Shown: positions 36,355 to 44,960, numbered from the stretch's first letter. The stretch: DNA of 64,000 nt from Companilactobacillus huachuanensis (GCF_005404815.1 NZ_BJDF01000010.1:51036-115035), one strand, 5' to 3'. Made by a program: numbers and translations. The notes: a model not told the origin generated them from the letters alone.

Positions 36355-37086
36355 CTATTTTTCTGCCGAAAAGAACCAACGCGTTGAATCATCTTTAACA
36401 GACGATTCACCGAACTCAGCGGTTACTGAAACATTCTTGAACCCAATATCCTTCAAAATTGTAATAAAAGTTTCAACTGGATAAGTCCGTTCTTTATGCA
36501 ATTCAGTATTGACTGAATAGCCTTGAATCTTGTCATTCCAATTGAAAAATGTCAATTCGTGTTCGATACTGTGGGGATACTCGCCTTCAAAACTGTTCCA
36601 CATAAATGCTGAATCTTCAGTCCGATGGTTGAACATATACCCAGGGAAAACCTCATCCATCTGATACAACGAATGTGCATCAAACAAATATTTCCCACCA
36701 TCGTTCAAATGTTCAAAAGCTTGATTGAAAGCTACTGCTAATTCATCTTCATCTTTTAAATAACAGATAGAATCGTCAAAACAAGTAATCACGTCAAATT
36801 TGTCAAAATCGTATAGATCCATCATATTACTTTGGACGAATGGAATTGATTTTGAAGCTTTTTGGGCCTTTTCAGCTGCAATTTTTAACATTTCATCAGA
36901 TAAGTCTGTTCCGGTCACTTGAAATTTATCAGCCAATAGAATGGTCAAATCACCTGTTCCACATGCTACATCCAAGAGACTTTTACCTTCTGGAGAAACT
37001 TGATTTTCAACATATTGCGCCCATTTCGAATAGAGTGAATCATCCATCAATTCACTGTAAACACGCGCAAAGGAATTGTAAATCAT
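36355..37086 (-). CDS. yqeM: Class I SAM-dependent methyltransferase (YqeM)
   Basis: 243 aa. SAM-binding motif LLDVACGTGDLTILLA (about 38-53), motif II TGTDLSDEML and FDVITCFDDSICYL. The substrate is unknown in the family. Overlaps the end of rsfS by 4 nt and stands before tmcAL, the normal Lactobacillales order. Confidence 0.9.
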   Translation of the reverse strand: MIYNSFARVYSELMDDSLYSKWAQYVENQVSPEGKSLLDVACGTGDLTILLADKFQVTGTDLSDEMLKIAAEKAQKASKSIPFVQSNMMDLYDFDKFDVITCFDDSICYLKDEDELAVAFNQAFEHLNDGGKYLFDAHSLYQMDEVFPGYMFNHRTEDSAFMWNSFEGEYPHSIEHELTFFNWNDKIQGYSVNTELHKERTYPVETFITILKDIGFKNVSVTAEFGESSVKDDSTRWFFSAEK

Positions 37087-37442
37087 TCTTCAGTAACCAA
37101 GCCAGAAATATCAACTTCTGGTGCATCTGACCAAAGTTTTTCAAGATTGTAAAATTCACGTTGTTCTGAAGTAAAGACGTGAATAATAACATCGTGAAGA
37201 TCAATCAATACCCAGTCAGAGTTACGAGTTCCTTCGACGTGACCAATCTCAACATCGTTTTCGCCCTCTTTGTCTAAAACAGATTGAACGATAGCGTCAA
37301 CTTGTCTTTGTGATGAAGCGTCGACAATAACAAAATAATCAGCCATGATACTTACTTCACTGATATTTAAAACTTTAATGTCATTTCCACGCTTTTCATC
37401 GGCTGCCTTCACAGCAATTTCCATTATTTTCTTTGAGTCCAA
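37083..37442 (-). CDS. rsfS: Ribosome silencing factor RsfS
   Basis: 119 aa. Binds L14 and blocks subunit joining under starvation. The core ADYFVIVDASSQRQVDAIVQS and HVEGTRNSDWVLIDLHDVIIHVF is clear. No ATG fits the N-terminus: the best start is TTG at 37442 (reading LDSKKIMEIAVKAADEK), eight bases after AAGGAG, immediately behind the stop codon of yqeK. The longer ORF would begin inside yqeK without a ribosome binding site. Confidence 0.92.
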   Translation of the reverse strand: MDSKKIMEIAVKAADEKRGNDIKVLNISEVSIMADYFVIVDASSQRQVDAIVQSVLDKEGENDVEIGHVEGTRNSDWVLIDLHDVIIHVFTSEQREFYNLEKLWSDAPEVDISGLVTEE

Positions 37443-37443
37443 A

Positions 37444-38046
37444 TTATAATTCTCCTTTTGCAATCCAGTAATTATAACTAACAAAAGTTGCTGGATAGAT
37501 TGTTCTATTTTTGTCTACTAAATGTTGGACGGAATGTTTCAATTCATAAGCTACTGCCGAATCAAGTGATTTCTCAGAATAGAGTCGAGCTTGTTCAATT
37601 CCAGGAAAATCACGCTTTGGTTCAATGAAATCACCAACGAAGACACATTTGTCTACTTGAGTCATATTCGCTGCTCCCACGGTATGTCTTCTAATGGCGT
37701 TTAAAACATCCTCGTCATAAATACCCAACTCATCTTTAATAATCTCAGCACCAACGATTCCGTGCCAAATAGCATTATTATAGTTCAACAGTTCTGGGTC
37801 CAAGTGATACTTCTTAATTGCATCAATAAATTCTTGGTCATCGTGTTCTTTAGCATAATCATGTAAAAGTCCTGCCAATCCAGCTCGATCGACGTCCCCA
37901 TCATATTCAGCTGCCAACCCGCGACTTGTTTTTTCAACTCTCAAACAGTGCGTATAGCGAAAATCACTCAAAGTGTCGTGCATTCGACTTAGAATGTCTT
38001 CCCGATTCAAGCCCTGTTTTATACAATTATAATTAAAATCAGTCAT
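37444..38046 (-). CDS. yqeK: HD-domain phosphohydrolase YqeK
   Basis: 200 aa from MTDFNYNCIKQG, with AGGGGA upstream and an 8-nt overlap with nadD. HD motif: His in FRYTHCLRVEKTS, HD in GLLHDYAKEHD, and HGIVGAEI. YqeK proteins hydrolyse diadenosine tetraphosphate symmetrically. It lies between nadD and rsfS as in Bacillus; its stop codon abuts the rsfS start. Confidence 0.92.
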   Translation of the reverse strand: MTDFNYNCIKQGLNREDILSRMHDTLSDFRYTHCLRVEKTSRGLAAEYDGDVDRAGLAGLLHDYAKEHDDQEFIDAIKKYHLDPELLNYNNAIWHGIVGAEIIKDELGIYDEDVLNAIRRHTVGAANMTQVDKCVFVGDFIEPKRDFPGIEQARLYSEKSLDSAVAYELKHSVQHLVDKNRTIYPATFVSYNYWIAKGEL

Positions 38047-38677
38047 TATAAAGTCCCCTATCCTCAATATACCAGGCAACATCATCAGGAACTAAATACT
38101 TGATCGACTGTCCCTTTTTGACACGCTGGCGGATCATACTCGAGCTAATTTCTAACTCCGGAGTATTTACCCAAAGTATAGGATAGTTTGACTTTTTCTC
38201 AAAACCTTTTCGGCAAACTCCAACAAAATGAATCATTTGTACTAATTCATCAATATGTGACCACTTTGGCAGGTTTTCCACCATATCGCCACCAATAATA
38301 AAATAGTATTCGGTATTCGGATTCAGTTCCTGCAGCATTTTGATCGTATCATACGTATAACTGACCCCACCACGGCGAATATCGGTCAGATCCAAGTCAA
38401 AATGAGGATTGTTTCGAATAGCTAGTTTAATCATTTCAACTCGATCATCAGTTGCAATTGTTGGTATAGCCTTTTCCACCCCGCGATGTGGCGGAATTTT
38501 GTCAGGTAAAAATAAAACTTTATCTAAACAGAGCTGTTCACGAACCTGTTCCGCAATCAACAAATGACCAAGATGGATCGGATTAAATGTTCCACCCAAA
38601 ATACCCACGTGGCGCTTAGGAAAATTGCTGTGAAACTGTAATTTTGCTTTTGTTAATAATTGTTTTTGAGTATTCAT
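38039..38677 (-). CDS. nadD: Nicotinate-nucleotide adenylyltransferase
   Basis: Makes deamido-NAD from NaMN and ATP. 212 aa with a 25-residue N-terminal extension before GILGGTFNPIHLGHL (nucleotide-binding, HxGH). The second motif ELEISSSMIRQRVKKGQSIKYLV is intact. Overlaps yqeK by 8 nt. Confidence 0.94.
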   Translation of the reverse strand: MNTQKQLLTKAKLQFHSNFPKRHVGILGGTFNPIHLGHLLIAEQVREQLCLDKVLFLPDKIPPHRGVEKAIPTIATDDRVEMIKLAIRNNPHFDLDLTDIRRGGVSYTYDTIKMLQELNPNTEYYFIIGGDMVENLPKWSHIDELVQMIHFVGVCRKGFEKKSNYPILWVNTPELEISSSMIRQRVKKGQSIKYLVPDDVAWYIEDRGLYND

Positions 38678-38694
38678 TTTCTCATCACTTAAAT

Positions 38695-39009
38695 TTAAAT
38701 CTTCTCTAATTCAATTGAGTATTTACGATTTTTGATTTTTGAAGCTTTCTTATAAAAAATCATTTTTGAACCAATTGTTTGAATCGGTACGATTTCAGTA
38801 TCGAATTCATTCAAAGCATCAATCAAATCTTGTGGTTCAACCCTTGTGTTTTGTAAGAGTGAAACTTTAATCAACTCACTTTTTTCAATCAAAACCTCGA
38901 ATTGATTCAAAAGATTTTCAGTAATACCTTCACGACCGACTTGAAGTACTGGCTTCATTGTTGCAGCTTGACTTCTCAAGTAACGGTTCTTTTTTCCTTT
39001 AATAATCAT
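38695..39009 (-). CDS. yhbY: YhbY family ribosome-associated RNA-binding protein
   Basis: 104 aa, CRM domain: YLRSQAATMKPVLQVGREGITENLL with the GxxG-like loop, then LIKVSLLQNTRVEPQDLID. It binds pre-50S particles in other bacteria. Between yqeH (10 nt) and nadD (17 nt). Confidence 0.92.
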   Translation of the reverse strand: MIIKGKKNRYLRSQAATMKPVLQVGREGITENLLNQFEVLIEKSELIKVSLLQNTRVEPQDLIDALNEFDTEIVPIQTIGSKMIFYKKASKIKNRKYSIELEKI

Positions 39010-39019
39010 CTAGTTCTCC

Positions 39020-40147
39020 TTAAATAATTGCGTTTCGAATTGAGACACGGACACCATCTGGAACATAGGCTTTAACCTTAGTTCCGGCAGGAATTGTCAA
39101 CCAGCCCAAACCATAAATAACGATATCTGACTTTTCATGAGCTGAGAAAATTTGACTTTTGAATTTAGGAAATTCAGTAACATCAGTTGGTGGTGTCAAA
39201 ATATCTCCTAAATGCTTTTCATAAAATTCATCAGCATTGCTAGTCTTAGTTCTGTGAAGTGGCAATCCTTGTGTAACATAGAATGTAGCATTAGTTCTCT
39301 CGTTTAGAAAATCAAATCTGGCTAATCCGGCTACAAAGATTGTTTGTTCATCACGCAATTGGAACGTTGCTGGACGTAGTGGCTTCTTTGGCGTCACAGT
39401 TTTTAAATCATTGGCATTTAGAAAATGAGCAAGTTGGTAGCGATGAATGATACCTGGTGTATCAATCAAATTGTGTCCATCATCCAAAGGAATATCGATT
39501 TGGTCCAAAGTAGTTCCTGGGAAACGTGAAGTCGTAATTAAATCTTTGACATCTGTGCGGGCACTAATGATTCGGTTGATCAAAGTCGATTTACCAGTAT
39601 TAGTTGTCCCGACAACATAAACATCCTTACCATCACGATACTTCTCAATCATATCCATCAATTTATCAACGTTTGTTCCCTTAACAGCGGAAACCATAAT
39701 TTGATTAACCGACTTGATACCATTTTCTTTACTTTTTTGTTGAACCCAGTTTAAAAGTCGGTTTTGGTTAACTGAATTAGGTAACAAATCAACTTTATTA
39801 CCAACGACCAAAATCTTCTTATCACCAACAAAACGTTGTAAGCCAGGGATAACGCTACCTTCGTAATCGAAAATATCAACAACATTGACCACTAAAGCAT
39901 CTTCATCAGCAATTGAATCCAACAACTTCACAAAGTCATCATCAGACACATCAACGTCGGTAATTTCGTTGTAGTTACGCAATCTAAAACATCTCTTACA
40001 AAAGAGTTCTTTCTGTTCATCCGTACCATCGTCTTCAAGATATTTTTTTAGAGTTGACGCCTGAATATATCCAGGCTTATCTTTATCCTCTGTTTGAATC
40101 TGTGCACCACAACCCATGCAGTACAACTTTTCATCATTTTCTGTCAT
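39020..40147 (-). CDS. yqeH: Ribosome biogenesis GTPase YqeH
   Basis: 375 aa, circularly permuted GTPase needed for 30S assembly. Zinc finger YCMGCGAQIQ ... FCKRCFRLRNY (about 8-58), then the G motifs in permuted order: G4 VGNKVDLLP, G1 VGTTNTGKSTLINRII, G3 DTPGI, and a C-terminal TRAP-like domain. Overlaps yqeG by 14 nt. Confidence 0.95.
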   Translation of the reverse strand: MTENDEKLYCMGCGAQIQTEDKDKPGYIQASTLKKYLEDDGTDEQKELFCKRCFRLRNYNEITDVDVSDDDFVKLLDSIADEDALVVNVVDIFDYEGSVIPGLQRFVGDKKILVVGNKVDLLPNSVNQNRLLNWVQQKSKENGIKSVNQIMVSAVKGTNVDKLMDMIEKYRDGKDVYVVGTTNTGKSTLINRIISARTDVKDLITTSRFPGTTLDQIDIPLDDGHNLIDTPGIIHRYQLAHFLNANDLKTVTPKKPLRPATFQLRDEQTIFVAGLARFDFLNERTNATFYVTQGLPLHRTKTSNADEFYEKHLGDILTPPTDVTEFPKFKSQIFSAHEKSDIVIYGLGWLTIPAGTKVKAYVPDGVRVSIRNAII

Positions 40148-40661
40148 TTAATGATTCCTTCCAGTATAAATTCTTATCACGTTTTTGCATCACTTTTAGA
40201 ATCGGACGTTCAAAAAATCTATTAATACGGGTTTTCTTTGCATCTGTATTGACTAACGGTTTAACTAAGACAGTTTTTAATCCAGCCATATTTCCGGCCA
40301 GAACATCGGTCATAACTTGATCGCCGACAAACAAGATATTCTTAGGATCAATACTTTCTTCTTTTATATGTTCCATGATCACGAATGGCAATGGTTTCAC
40401 TGCACGAGCTACGATGCTGACGGGCAACTCATGGACAGCTTTTTCCACACGTTCATAACTGTTGTTAGAAACGATCATGACTTCTATTTCATTTTGGGCC
40501 ATTTGATTAAGCCATTTACGGAGTGATAAATCATAGTCATTACTATTCCATGGCAAAAGAGTGTTATCCAAATCTGTCATGATAGTCGTGATACCAAGTT
40601 CTTGTAAGTCTGCAACTTCAATATCTGTGATTTTATCAAGCATAATATACGGTTTAAACAT
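40134..40661 (-). CDS. yqeG: YqeG family HAD-type phosphatase
   Basis: 175 aa from MFKPYIMLDKI; GAGGA lies eight bases before this ATG. HAD motif I TDLDNTLLPWN, motif II MIVSNNS and motif III-IV FVGDQVMTDVLAGN. Substrate unknown; related to mitochondrial phosphatidylglycerophosphate phosphatases. First gene of the yqeG-H-yhbY-nadD-yqeK-rsfS-yqeM-tmcAL-DUF177 chain. Confidence 0.92.
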   Translation of the reverse strand: MFKPYIMLDKITDIEVADLQELGITTIMTDLDNTLLPWNSNDYDLSLRKWLNQMAQNEIEVMIVSNNSYERVEKAVHELPVSIVARAVKPLPFVIMEHIKEESIDPKNILFVGDQVMTDVLAGNMAGLKTVLVKPLVNTDAKKTRINRFFERPILKVMQKRDKNLYWKESLNDRK

Positions 40662-40691
40662 AGATTTAATCCTCATCTCTGCTAATTAGTA

Positions 40692-40730
40692 AAAAAACGT
40701 AATTTGGGGTTATCCAAATTACGTTTTAAA
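40692..40730 (-). terminator. Terminator of infC-rpmI-rplT
   Basis: Stem AACGTAATTTGG/CCAAATTACGTT with a 6-base loop and T residues on the minus strand. Confidence 0.9.
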
Positions 40731-40733
40731 AAA

Positions 40734-41090
40734 TTAAGCTAAAGCTTTCTTAGCTGTATCTACTAAACTTGTGAATGCTTTAGGATCTTCAATAGCAACT
40801 TGAGCTAGCATCTTACGGTTGATGTCAACGTTAGCTAATTTCAAACCATGCATTAATTTGCTGTAACTGATTTCGTTCATTCTTGCAGCTGCATTAATTC
40901 TAGCAATCCAGATCTTACGGAAGTCGCGTTTAACTTGACGACGGTCACGGAATGCGTAACGGTATGAAACCATAATTTGAGTATGTGCTGCTTTAAAAGT
41001 GATATGTTTTGAACCACGATATCCCTTAGCCAATTTTAAAACTTTCTTACGACGTTTGCGAGTTACTGTTCCACCTTTTACACGTGGCAT
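40734..41090 (-). CDS. rplT: 50S ribosomal protein L20
   Basis: 118 aa. It begins [20 protein letters not shown] and has the usual helical basic N-terminus and GYRGSKH. It also represses its own operon in Firmicutes through the leader upstream of infC. Last gene of the operon. Confidence 0.98.
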   Translation of the reverse strand: MPRVKGGTVTRKRRKKVLKLAKGYRGSKHITFKAAHTQIMVSYRYAFRDRRQVKRDFRKIWIARINAAARMNEISYSKLMHGLKLANVDINRKMLAQVAIEDPKAFTSLVDTAKKALA

Positions 41091-41124
41091 AATGACTCCT
41101 CCTTTTGATTAAAAAAATAAATAA

Positions 41125-41322
41125 TTAGTATGTAGCTAACATTTGTTTGATACGTTTCATATCACTTGAGCTAACCATACCTGGCTTAGCCAATTGGCGA
41201 CGTTGCTTCTTAGTCTTACCGTGGAAACGGTGACTTGTGTAAGCGTGCATTCTCTTCCAACCACCATTAGCAGTCTTCTTAAATCTTTTTGCTGATGCGC
41301 GGTGTGTCTTTTGTTTAGGCAT
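41125..41322 (-). CDS. rpmI: 50S ribosomal protein L35
   Basis: 65 aa, [17 protein letters not shown] to the end MLATY. The ATG at 41322 has GGAGGG upstream; five extra codons upstream belong to the leader. Confidence 0.97.
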   Translation of the reverse strand: MPKQKTHRASAKRFKKTANGGWKRMHAYTSHRFHGKTKKQRRQLAKPGMVSSSDMKRIKQMLATY

Positions 41323-41336
41323 TGGAAATCCCTCCA

Positions 41337-41870
41337 CTATTTCTTCTTTTTGTTATCTTTTGCGTTAATTGGATCAAGCATTAAGAACATACTACGACCG
41401 TCCATTTTAGGCCTAGTTGTTACAGTAGCAACATCTTTGGTCTGTTCAGCAACACGGTCTAAGACTTCTTTACCTATCTCTTTATGAGTGATTGCTCTAC
41501 CCTTAAAGCGAAGAGAGACTTTGACCTTATCACCTTTAGCCAAGAACTTGCGAGCATTATTAAGCTTTGTATTGAAATCATTTGATTCAATAGTTGGACT
41601 CAATCGTACTTCCTTAAGACTAACAGTTTTCTGTTTTTTACGTGCTTCTCTATCTTTCTTTTGAAGATCAAACTTATATTTACCATAGTCCATAATTCTG
41701 GCAACAGGTGGTTTTGCACCTGGTGACATTAGAACTAAGTCCATACTTGCTGCTTCAGCTAAACTTTGTGCTTCAGCTCTTGGTTTAACACCAAGTTGAT
41801 CACCTTTTTCAGAAATCAATCGTACTTCACTAACACGTATTTGATCATTTATTAATAAATCTCTTGCTAT
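41337..41870 (-). CDS. infC: Translation initiation factor IF-3, predicted AUA start
   Basis: 177 aa. Prevents subunit association and rejects wrong start codons. The conserved N-terminus [19 protein letters not shown] is open, but no ATG, GTG or TTG precedes it; in frame the upstream codons are TGA (stop), CTA, CTC, ATA. The ATA at 41868-41870 lies nine bases after GGAGG (41880-41884), so AUA is the likely start. Non-AUG starts are known for infC and allow IF-3 to repress itself. A shorter ORF from an internal TTG would lose about 18 conserved residues. Confidence 0.9.
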   Translation of the reverse strand: MARDLLINDQIRVSEVRLISEKGDQLGVKPRAEAQSLAEAASMDLVLMSPGAKPPVARIMDYGKYKFDLQKKDREARKKQKTVSLKEVRLSPTIESNDFNTKLNNARKFLAKGDKVKVSLRFKGRAITHKEIGKEVLDRVAEQTKDVATVTTRPKMDGRSMFLMLDPINAKDNKKKK

Positions 41871-41884
41871 GAGTAGTCACCTCC

Positions 41885-42010
41885 GGAGTAATTTGACCCA
41901 CAAAAAAAGTGGGCTGCATAAGCATGCCCACTATAATTATCTACGTAATCGTATTAACCTAGAGGCAATTGCATAGGTGAGAAGCGGGCGCTTCTGCTTA
42001 ATCTCAACAG
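41885..42010 (-). ncRNA. L20 leader with attenuator
   Basis: Leader of infC-rpmI-rplT. It has the hairpin AGAAGCGCCCGCTTCT, the block CACCTATGCAATTGCCTCTAGGTT, and a terminator stem AGTGGGCATGCT/GCAGCCCACT (41902-41932) with a seven-T tract. This fits the Firmicutes L20 leader, in which L20 promotes termination. Confidence 0.85.
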
Positions 42011-42016
42011 TTACTA

Positions 42017-42045
42017 ACTATACCAACAAAGTATCGGTCTGTCAA
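42017..42045 (-). promoter_or_regulatory. Sigma-A promoter of the infC operon
   Basis: Minus strand: TTGACA (42040-42045), 17-base spacer, TATAGT (42017-42022). Confidence 0.85.
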
Positions 42046-42127
42046 TACATCGAAATAACATTTGTTAAAAATTGTTGAAAAAATCAATACATATAATTTA
42101 GCATAATTTATAACCTAATACAAATAT

Positions 42128-42240
42128 AGCGCCTCCGGTCATCAGAAAAGATAGTTCTGCTGTGAGGCGAGCCACAGTAACAGTCTCAGTCTCGATTTGA
42201 AGGTTTGCCAAAATTCCGGTAAATACTCTCTAGTTTAATG
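42128..42240 (+). repeat. GCCTCCG dispersed repeat (family G), copy G1
   Basis: Begins GCGCCTCCGGTCATCAG and continues with ATAGTTCTGCTGTGAGG and CGAGCCA. The same blocks in the same order occur at 63838-63930. GC content is clearly above the surroundings. Function unknown. Confidence 0.5.
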
Positions 42241-42245
42241 TATTT

Positions 42246-42551
42246 AACTGAATATTGAAGGGAGAAAAATTAATATAACCATTGTTGCTAAAGCCTAGAG
42301 CTAATTTATTCAAATAATCAGGAGCCTTCCTTTTGTTGCTACTGCCATATAAAACAAACTAGTTGGAAGAGCTGAGAGTATTCATTTGCAGCGAAAGTGG
42401 CGTTAGGGCTTTAGCTCTTACACCACTGGGCGTGTTGAAAACTCGCGGGTTTTGCGAAGCTTCAAACCGAGGGTCGAGACCGCACCCCAGGCTCGGACCG
42501 GTCCGCATAGCAGGTTAATAATCTCAGTTCTGGAAACGGCATATCTACCTA
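42246..42551 (+). repeat. Family A element, copy A6
   Basis: About 306 bp: left end CTGAATATTGAAGGGAG, AT-rich arm, the central domain with GAGCTGAGAGTATTCATTTGC, the GTTGAAAACTCGC/GCGAAGCTTCAAAC hairpin and a worn right end. The inner stem reads AGGGC/GCTCT, a compensatory change. TATTTAA occurs at 42239-42245 and again at 42556-42562 inside the end of the next gene, a possible target duplication. Confidence 0.82.
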
Positions 42552-43562
42552 CTCATATTTAATTAAACTGTCCACAGCACCTAAAACAGCCTCCTCACTA
42601 TTTGATAATGGTTTCCAGCCTAAAATCTGCTTAGCTTTTTGATTGCTTACATTCCGATTCATATTCTTCATCAATTTGCCTTCTTTAGCAGTTTCATTAA
42701 ATAACGAACCAACATTCATTATCCAATCTGGTAAACTCTTGGAACTTACCTTGCCTGCTGCTTGAGGACGTTTTTGTTGAATCAAAGTTGCAATTTCTCG
42801 CATTGAGATCTGACCATCTGCTGAGGCTATAAACCTTTGTCCAGCCACTTGTGGTGTTTCCATTGCTCTGATTTGAATATCCGCTACGTCTCTCACATCA
42901 ACTACATTTAATGGTAAATTGGGAATTCGATTCATTTTTCCAGATAAGAGATTTTTCAAGAGATCAAAACTTCCTGATACGTGAGCGTCTAACGATGGTC
43001 CGAAAATTGCTACGGGATTAACTGTAACTAACTCTAAATTTACATCTTCCTTATTCACATAATTCCAAGCTGCTTTTTCTGCCAATAATTTCGACTTTTC
43101 ATAGATGGATAAACCTACTTGATTCTCATCTGTCCAATCATCTTCGGTAGTCAAGCCTGCCTTTTTACTAAACCCAACGGCTCCAAAATTTGAAGTCATT
43201 ACTACCCTCTTAATACCACTTTCATTGGCTGCTTTTAAAATACGCATCGTTCCATTCAAAGCTGGACGGATTGCATCCATTTCATTCTTAGGTTTATCGA
43301 AAAATACTGGTGATGCTACACTGAAGACTCCATCACGATCCTGCATTGCTTCAATCCAATTATCATCGCTTGAAAGATCTGCTTTGATAAATGATAGTTT
43401 TGAGATATTTTTTACATTATTGGCTTGCAATACTTTTAGAATTCTATCCTGACCATTATCCTTCCGAATCGTGGTTCTAACGTCATAGCCCTTATTCAAC
43501 AATTGTAAAATAATTTGTAATCCCAAGAATCCTGTTCCACCGGTTACTAATACTTTTTTCAT
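42549..43562 (-). CDS. NAD(P)-dependent epimerase/dehydratase family oxidoreductase
   Basis: 337 aa, extended short-chain dehydrogenase of the dihydroflavonol-reductase-like type. NAD(P) motif TGGTGFLGLQI (7-17), catalytic YEKSK, and a TSNFGAVGF strand end with the Ser region. Likely a cytosolic aldehyde or ketone reductase; substrate unknown. It is divergent from the MerR regulator, with an operator between them, so it is probably the regulated target. Its stop codon is in the right edge of element A6, so the original C-terminus may have been different. Confidence 0.88.
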   Translation of the reverse strand: MKKVLVTGGTGFLGLQIILQLLNKGYDVRTTIRKDNGQDRILKVLQANNVKNISKLSFIKADLSSDDNWIEAMQDRDGVFSVASPVFFDKPKNEMDAIRPALNGTMRILKAANESGIKRVVMTSNFGAVGFSKKAGLTTEDDWTDENQVGLSIYEKSKLLAEKAAWNYVNKEDVNLELVTVNPVAIFGPSLDAHVSGSFDLLKNLLSGKMNRIPNLPLNVVDVRDVADIQIRAMETPQVAGQRFIASADGQISMREIATLIQQKRPQAAGKVSSKSLPDWIMNVGSLFNETAKEGKLMKNMNRNVSNQKAKQILGWKPLSNSEEAVLGAVDSLIKYE

Positions 43563-43603
43563 AAAAATGCTCCTTGATATATTTTGATTTATTGATTATC
43601 ATC

Positions 43604-43634
43604 ACTCTAAACCCTAAACTATGGTTTAGTGCAA
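43604..43634 (-). promoter_or_regulatory. MerR-type promoter/operator between oxidoreductase and regulator
   Basis: Minus strand: -35 TTGCAC (43629-43634), a 19-base spacer and -10 TAGAGT (43604-43609). The spacer contains the palindrome CTAAAC-N4-GTTTAG (43614-43629). A 19-base spacer with a dyad is the hallmark of MerR-activated promoters. Confidence 0.65.
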
Positions 43635-43653
43635 CACTTTTAAGGAGTTTAAT

Positions 43654-44094
43654 ATGGAAAAAACTTATTCAATTAAAGAGGTCGCTGATTATTTCAATTT
43701 GCCGATTTCAACAATTCGTTACTATGACAAAAAAGGACTCTTACCTTTCGTCTCAAAAAACGAGGCTGGTTATCGTGTCTTTTCTGAATCAGACTTTGGA
43801 TTTATCAAAACTATTTGTTGTTTGAAGGACACCGGCATGCCAATCAGTGACATTCGAACGTACATTGAACTCTGTATGCAAGGCACTCCTTCAATTACCA
43901 AACGTCGTTCTATGTTACAACAACATAAGCAAAATGTTATTAAACAACAAGAAATCCTTACGAACAATCTCAAAGAAATTGATGTCAAGATTAATCGTTA
44001 TGCTTCGAAAGAATCTAAGAATATTATTAGTGCCCAAATTAAGTTTGTTAAGGACGAAAAAAGAGACCTCCATTTGAAAGATCCCTTCTTATAG
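43654..44094 (+). CDS. MerR family transcriptional regulator
   Basis: 146 aa. The winged helix-turn-helix YSIKEVADYFNLPISTIRYYDKKGLLPFV (5-33) is followed by a long coiled-coil (about 85-120). No metal-binding cysteine pair in the C-terminus, so it belongs to the small-molecule or stress branch. AAGGAG precedes the ATG. Divergent from the oxidoreductase it probably controls. Confidence 0.92.
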   Translation: MEKTYSIKEVADYFNLPISTIRYYDKKGLLPFVSKNEAGYRVFSESDFGFIKTICCLKDTGMPISDIRTYIELCMQGTPSITKRRSMLQQHKQNVIKQQEILTNNLKEIDVKINRYASKESKNIISAQIKFVKDEKRDLHLKDPFL

Positions 44095-44105
44095 GTAGAA
44101 ATGTA

Positions 44106-44429
44106 TTAAAAAATTTTGAACAACTTATCATCTTTGAATTGACGACGTAGGCGTTTACCTACGACACTCTTAGCAGGAACATCTTTTTGAATCTGCTCAT
44201 AAATGGCTTTGATTTCCTCAGGAACTTCTTCACGATTCGTCTGATAATAATTGACAACATTATGTGACAATTTGGCAATGACTTCAAAATAAACTTTATC
44301 ATCATTGTTCCCCATCAATGAGCGTGCACATTGCTCAACTATCTTTTTTAAATCTGCATTATTTTTAATAATTTTATTGTTATACACTGTGCCCAAACTC
44401 TTAATTAGATTATTACTTTTTTCATCCAT
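44106..44429 (-). CDS. Small helical protein, possibly bacteriocin-immunity-like
   Basis: 107 aa, predicted all-helical and basic at the C-terminus (GKRLRRQFKDDKLFKIF). The pattern of a central helix KLSHNVVNYYQTNREEVPEEIKAIYEQI, with Pro before the last helix, recalls enterocin A-type immunity proteins of lactic acid bacteria, but similarity is weak and no bacteriocin gene is near. The start has no strong ribosome binding site. Monocistronic, convergent with the MerR gene. Confidence 0.6.
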   Translation of the reverse strand: MDEKSNNLIKSLGTVYNNKIIKNNADLKKIVEQCARSLMGNNDDKVYFEVIAKLSHNVVNYYQTNREEVPEEIKAIYEQIQKDVPAKSVVGKRLRRQFKDDKLFKIF

Positions 44430-44520
44430 AATTTATTTATGCCTTCTTTAATTTCACTCATACCTTCTTTATTATAGGCACAATTAATAATGTGATGTAA
44501 CATTTAGATTTTAATCTTAA

Positions 44521-44833
44521 CTAAAGGTTGAAAATTTAGTTAGGTATGCCGTTTCCAGAGCTGAGAGTATTCAATTGCTGCGCGGAACGGCCCGACCCTG
44601 GGAAACGGTCTCGGACCTCGGTTGAAGCTTCGCAAAAACCGCGAGTCTTCAACACGCCCGGTGGTGTAATTGCTAAAGCAATAACGCCACTTTCGCTGCA
44701 AATGAATACTCTCAGCTCTTCCAACTAGTTTTTTTAATAGCGGAATAAAAAAAGATTTTCGATTATTTAAATAAATTAACTCTAGGCCTGTAATAGCAAT
44801 CGTTAGATTAATTTTTCACCTTTCAACCTTCAG
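44521..44833 (-). repeat. Family A element, copy A7 (full length, reverse orientation)
   Basis: 313 bp with ends CTAAAGGTTGAAAA and TTTCAACCTTCAG and a 7-bp target duplication ATCTTAA (44514-44520 and 44834-44840). All internal stems are present: GAGCTGAGAGTATTCAATTGC with its partner, ATTGC/GCAAT and GTTGAAG/CTTCAAC. Opposite direction to A1, A6 and A8. Confidence 0.9.
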
Positions 44834-44901
44834 ATCTTAAATAAAAAATTACACTATTTCATCACTGCTTAGGTTCACTTTTTGAATTTGATGATAAACA
44901 A

Positions 44902-44960
44902 AAAGAATTCGTTTTCACTAACCCCTCGGGGCTTAAGTAAAAAAACGAATTCTTTTTTTA
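44902..44960. terminator. Large bidirectional terminator downstream of thrS
   Basis: Outer stem AAAAGAATTCGTTTT/AAAACGAATTCTTTT encloses an inner CCCC-TC-GGGG stem. T-runs lie on both strands. Bases 44961-45086 contain no gene. Confidence 0.7.

Noticed and set aside
43574..43825. Plus-strand ORF overlapping the MerR start
   Set aside because: It is a frame shadow of the MerR gene, which has a good ribosome binding site and a clear helix-turn-helix.
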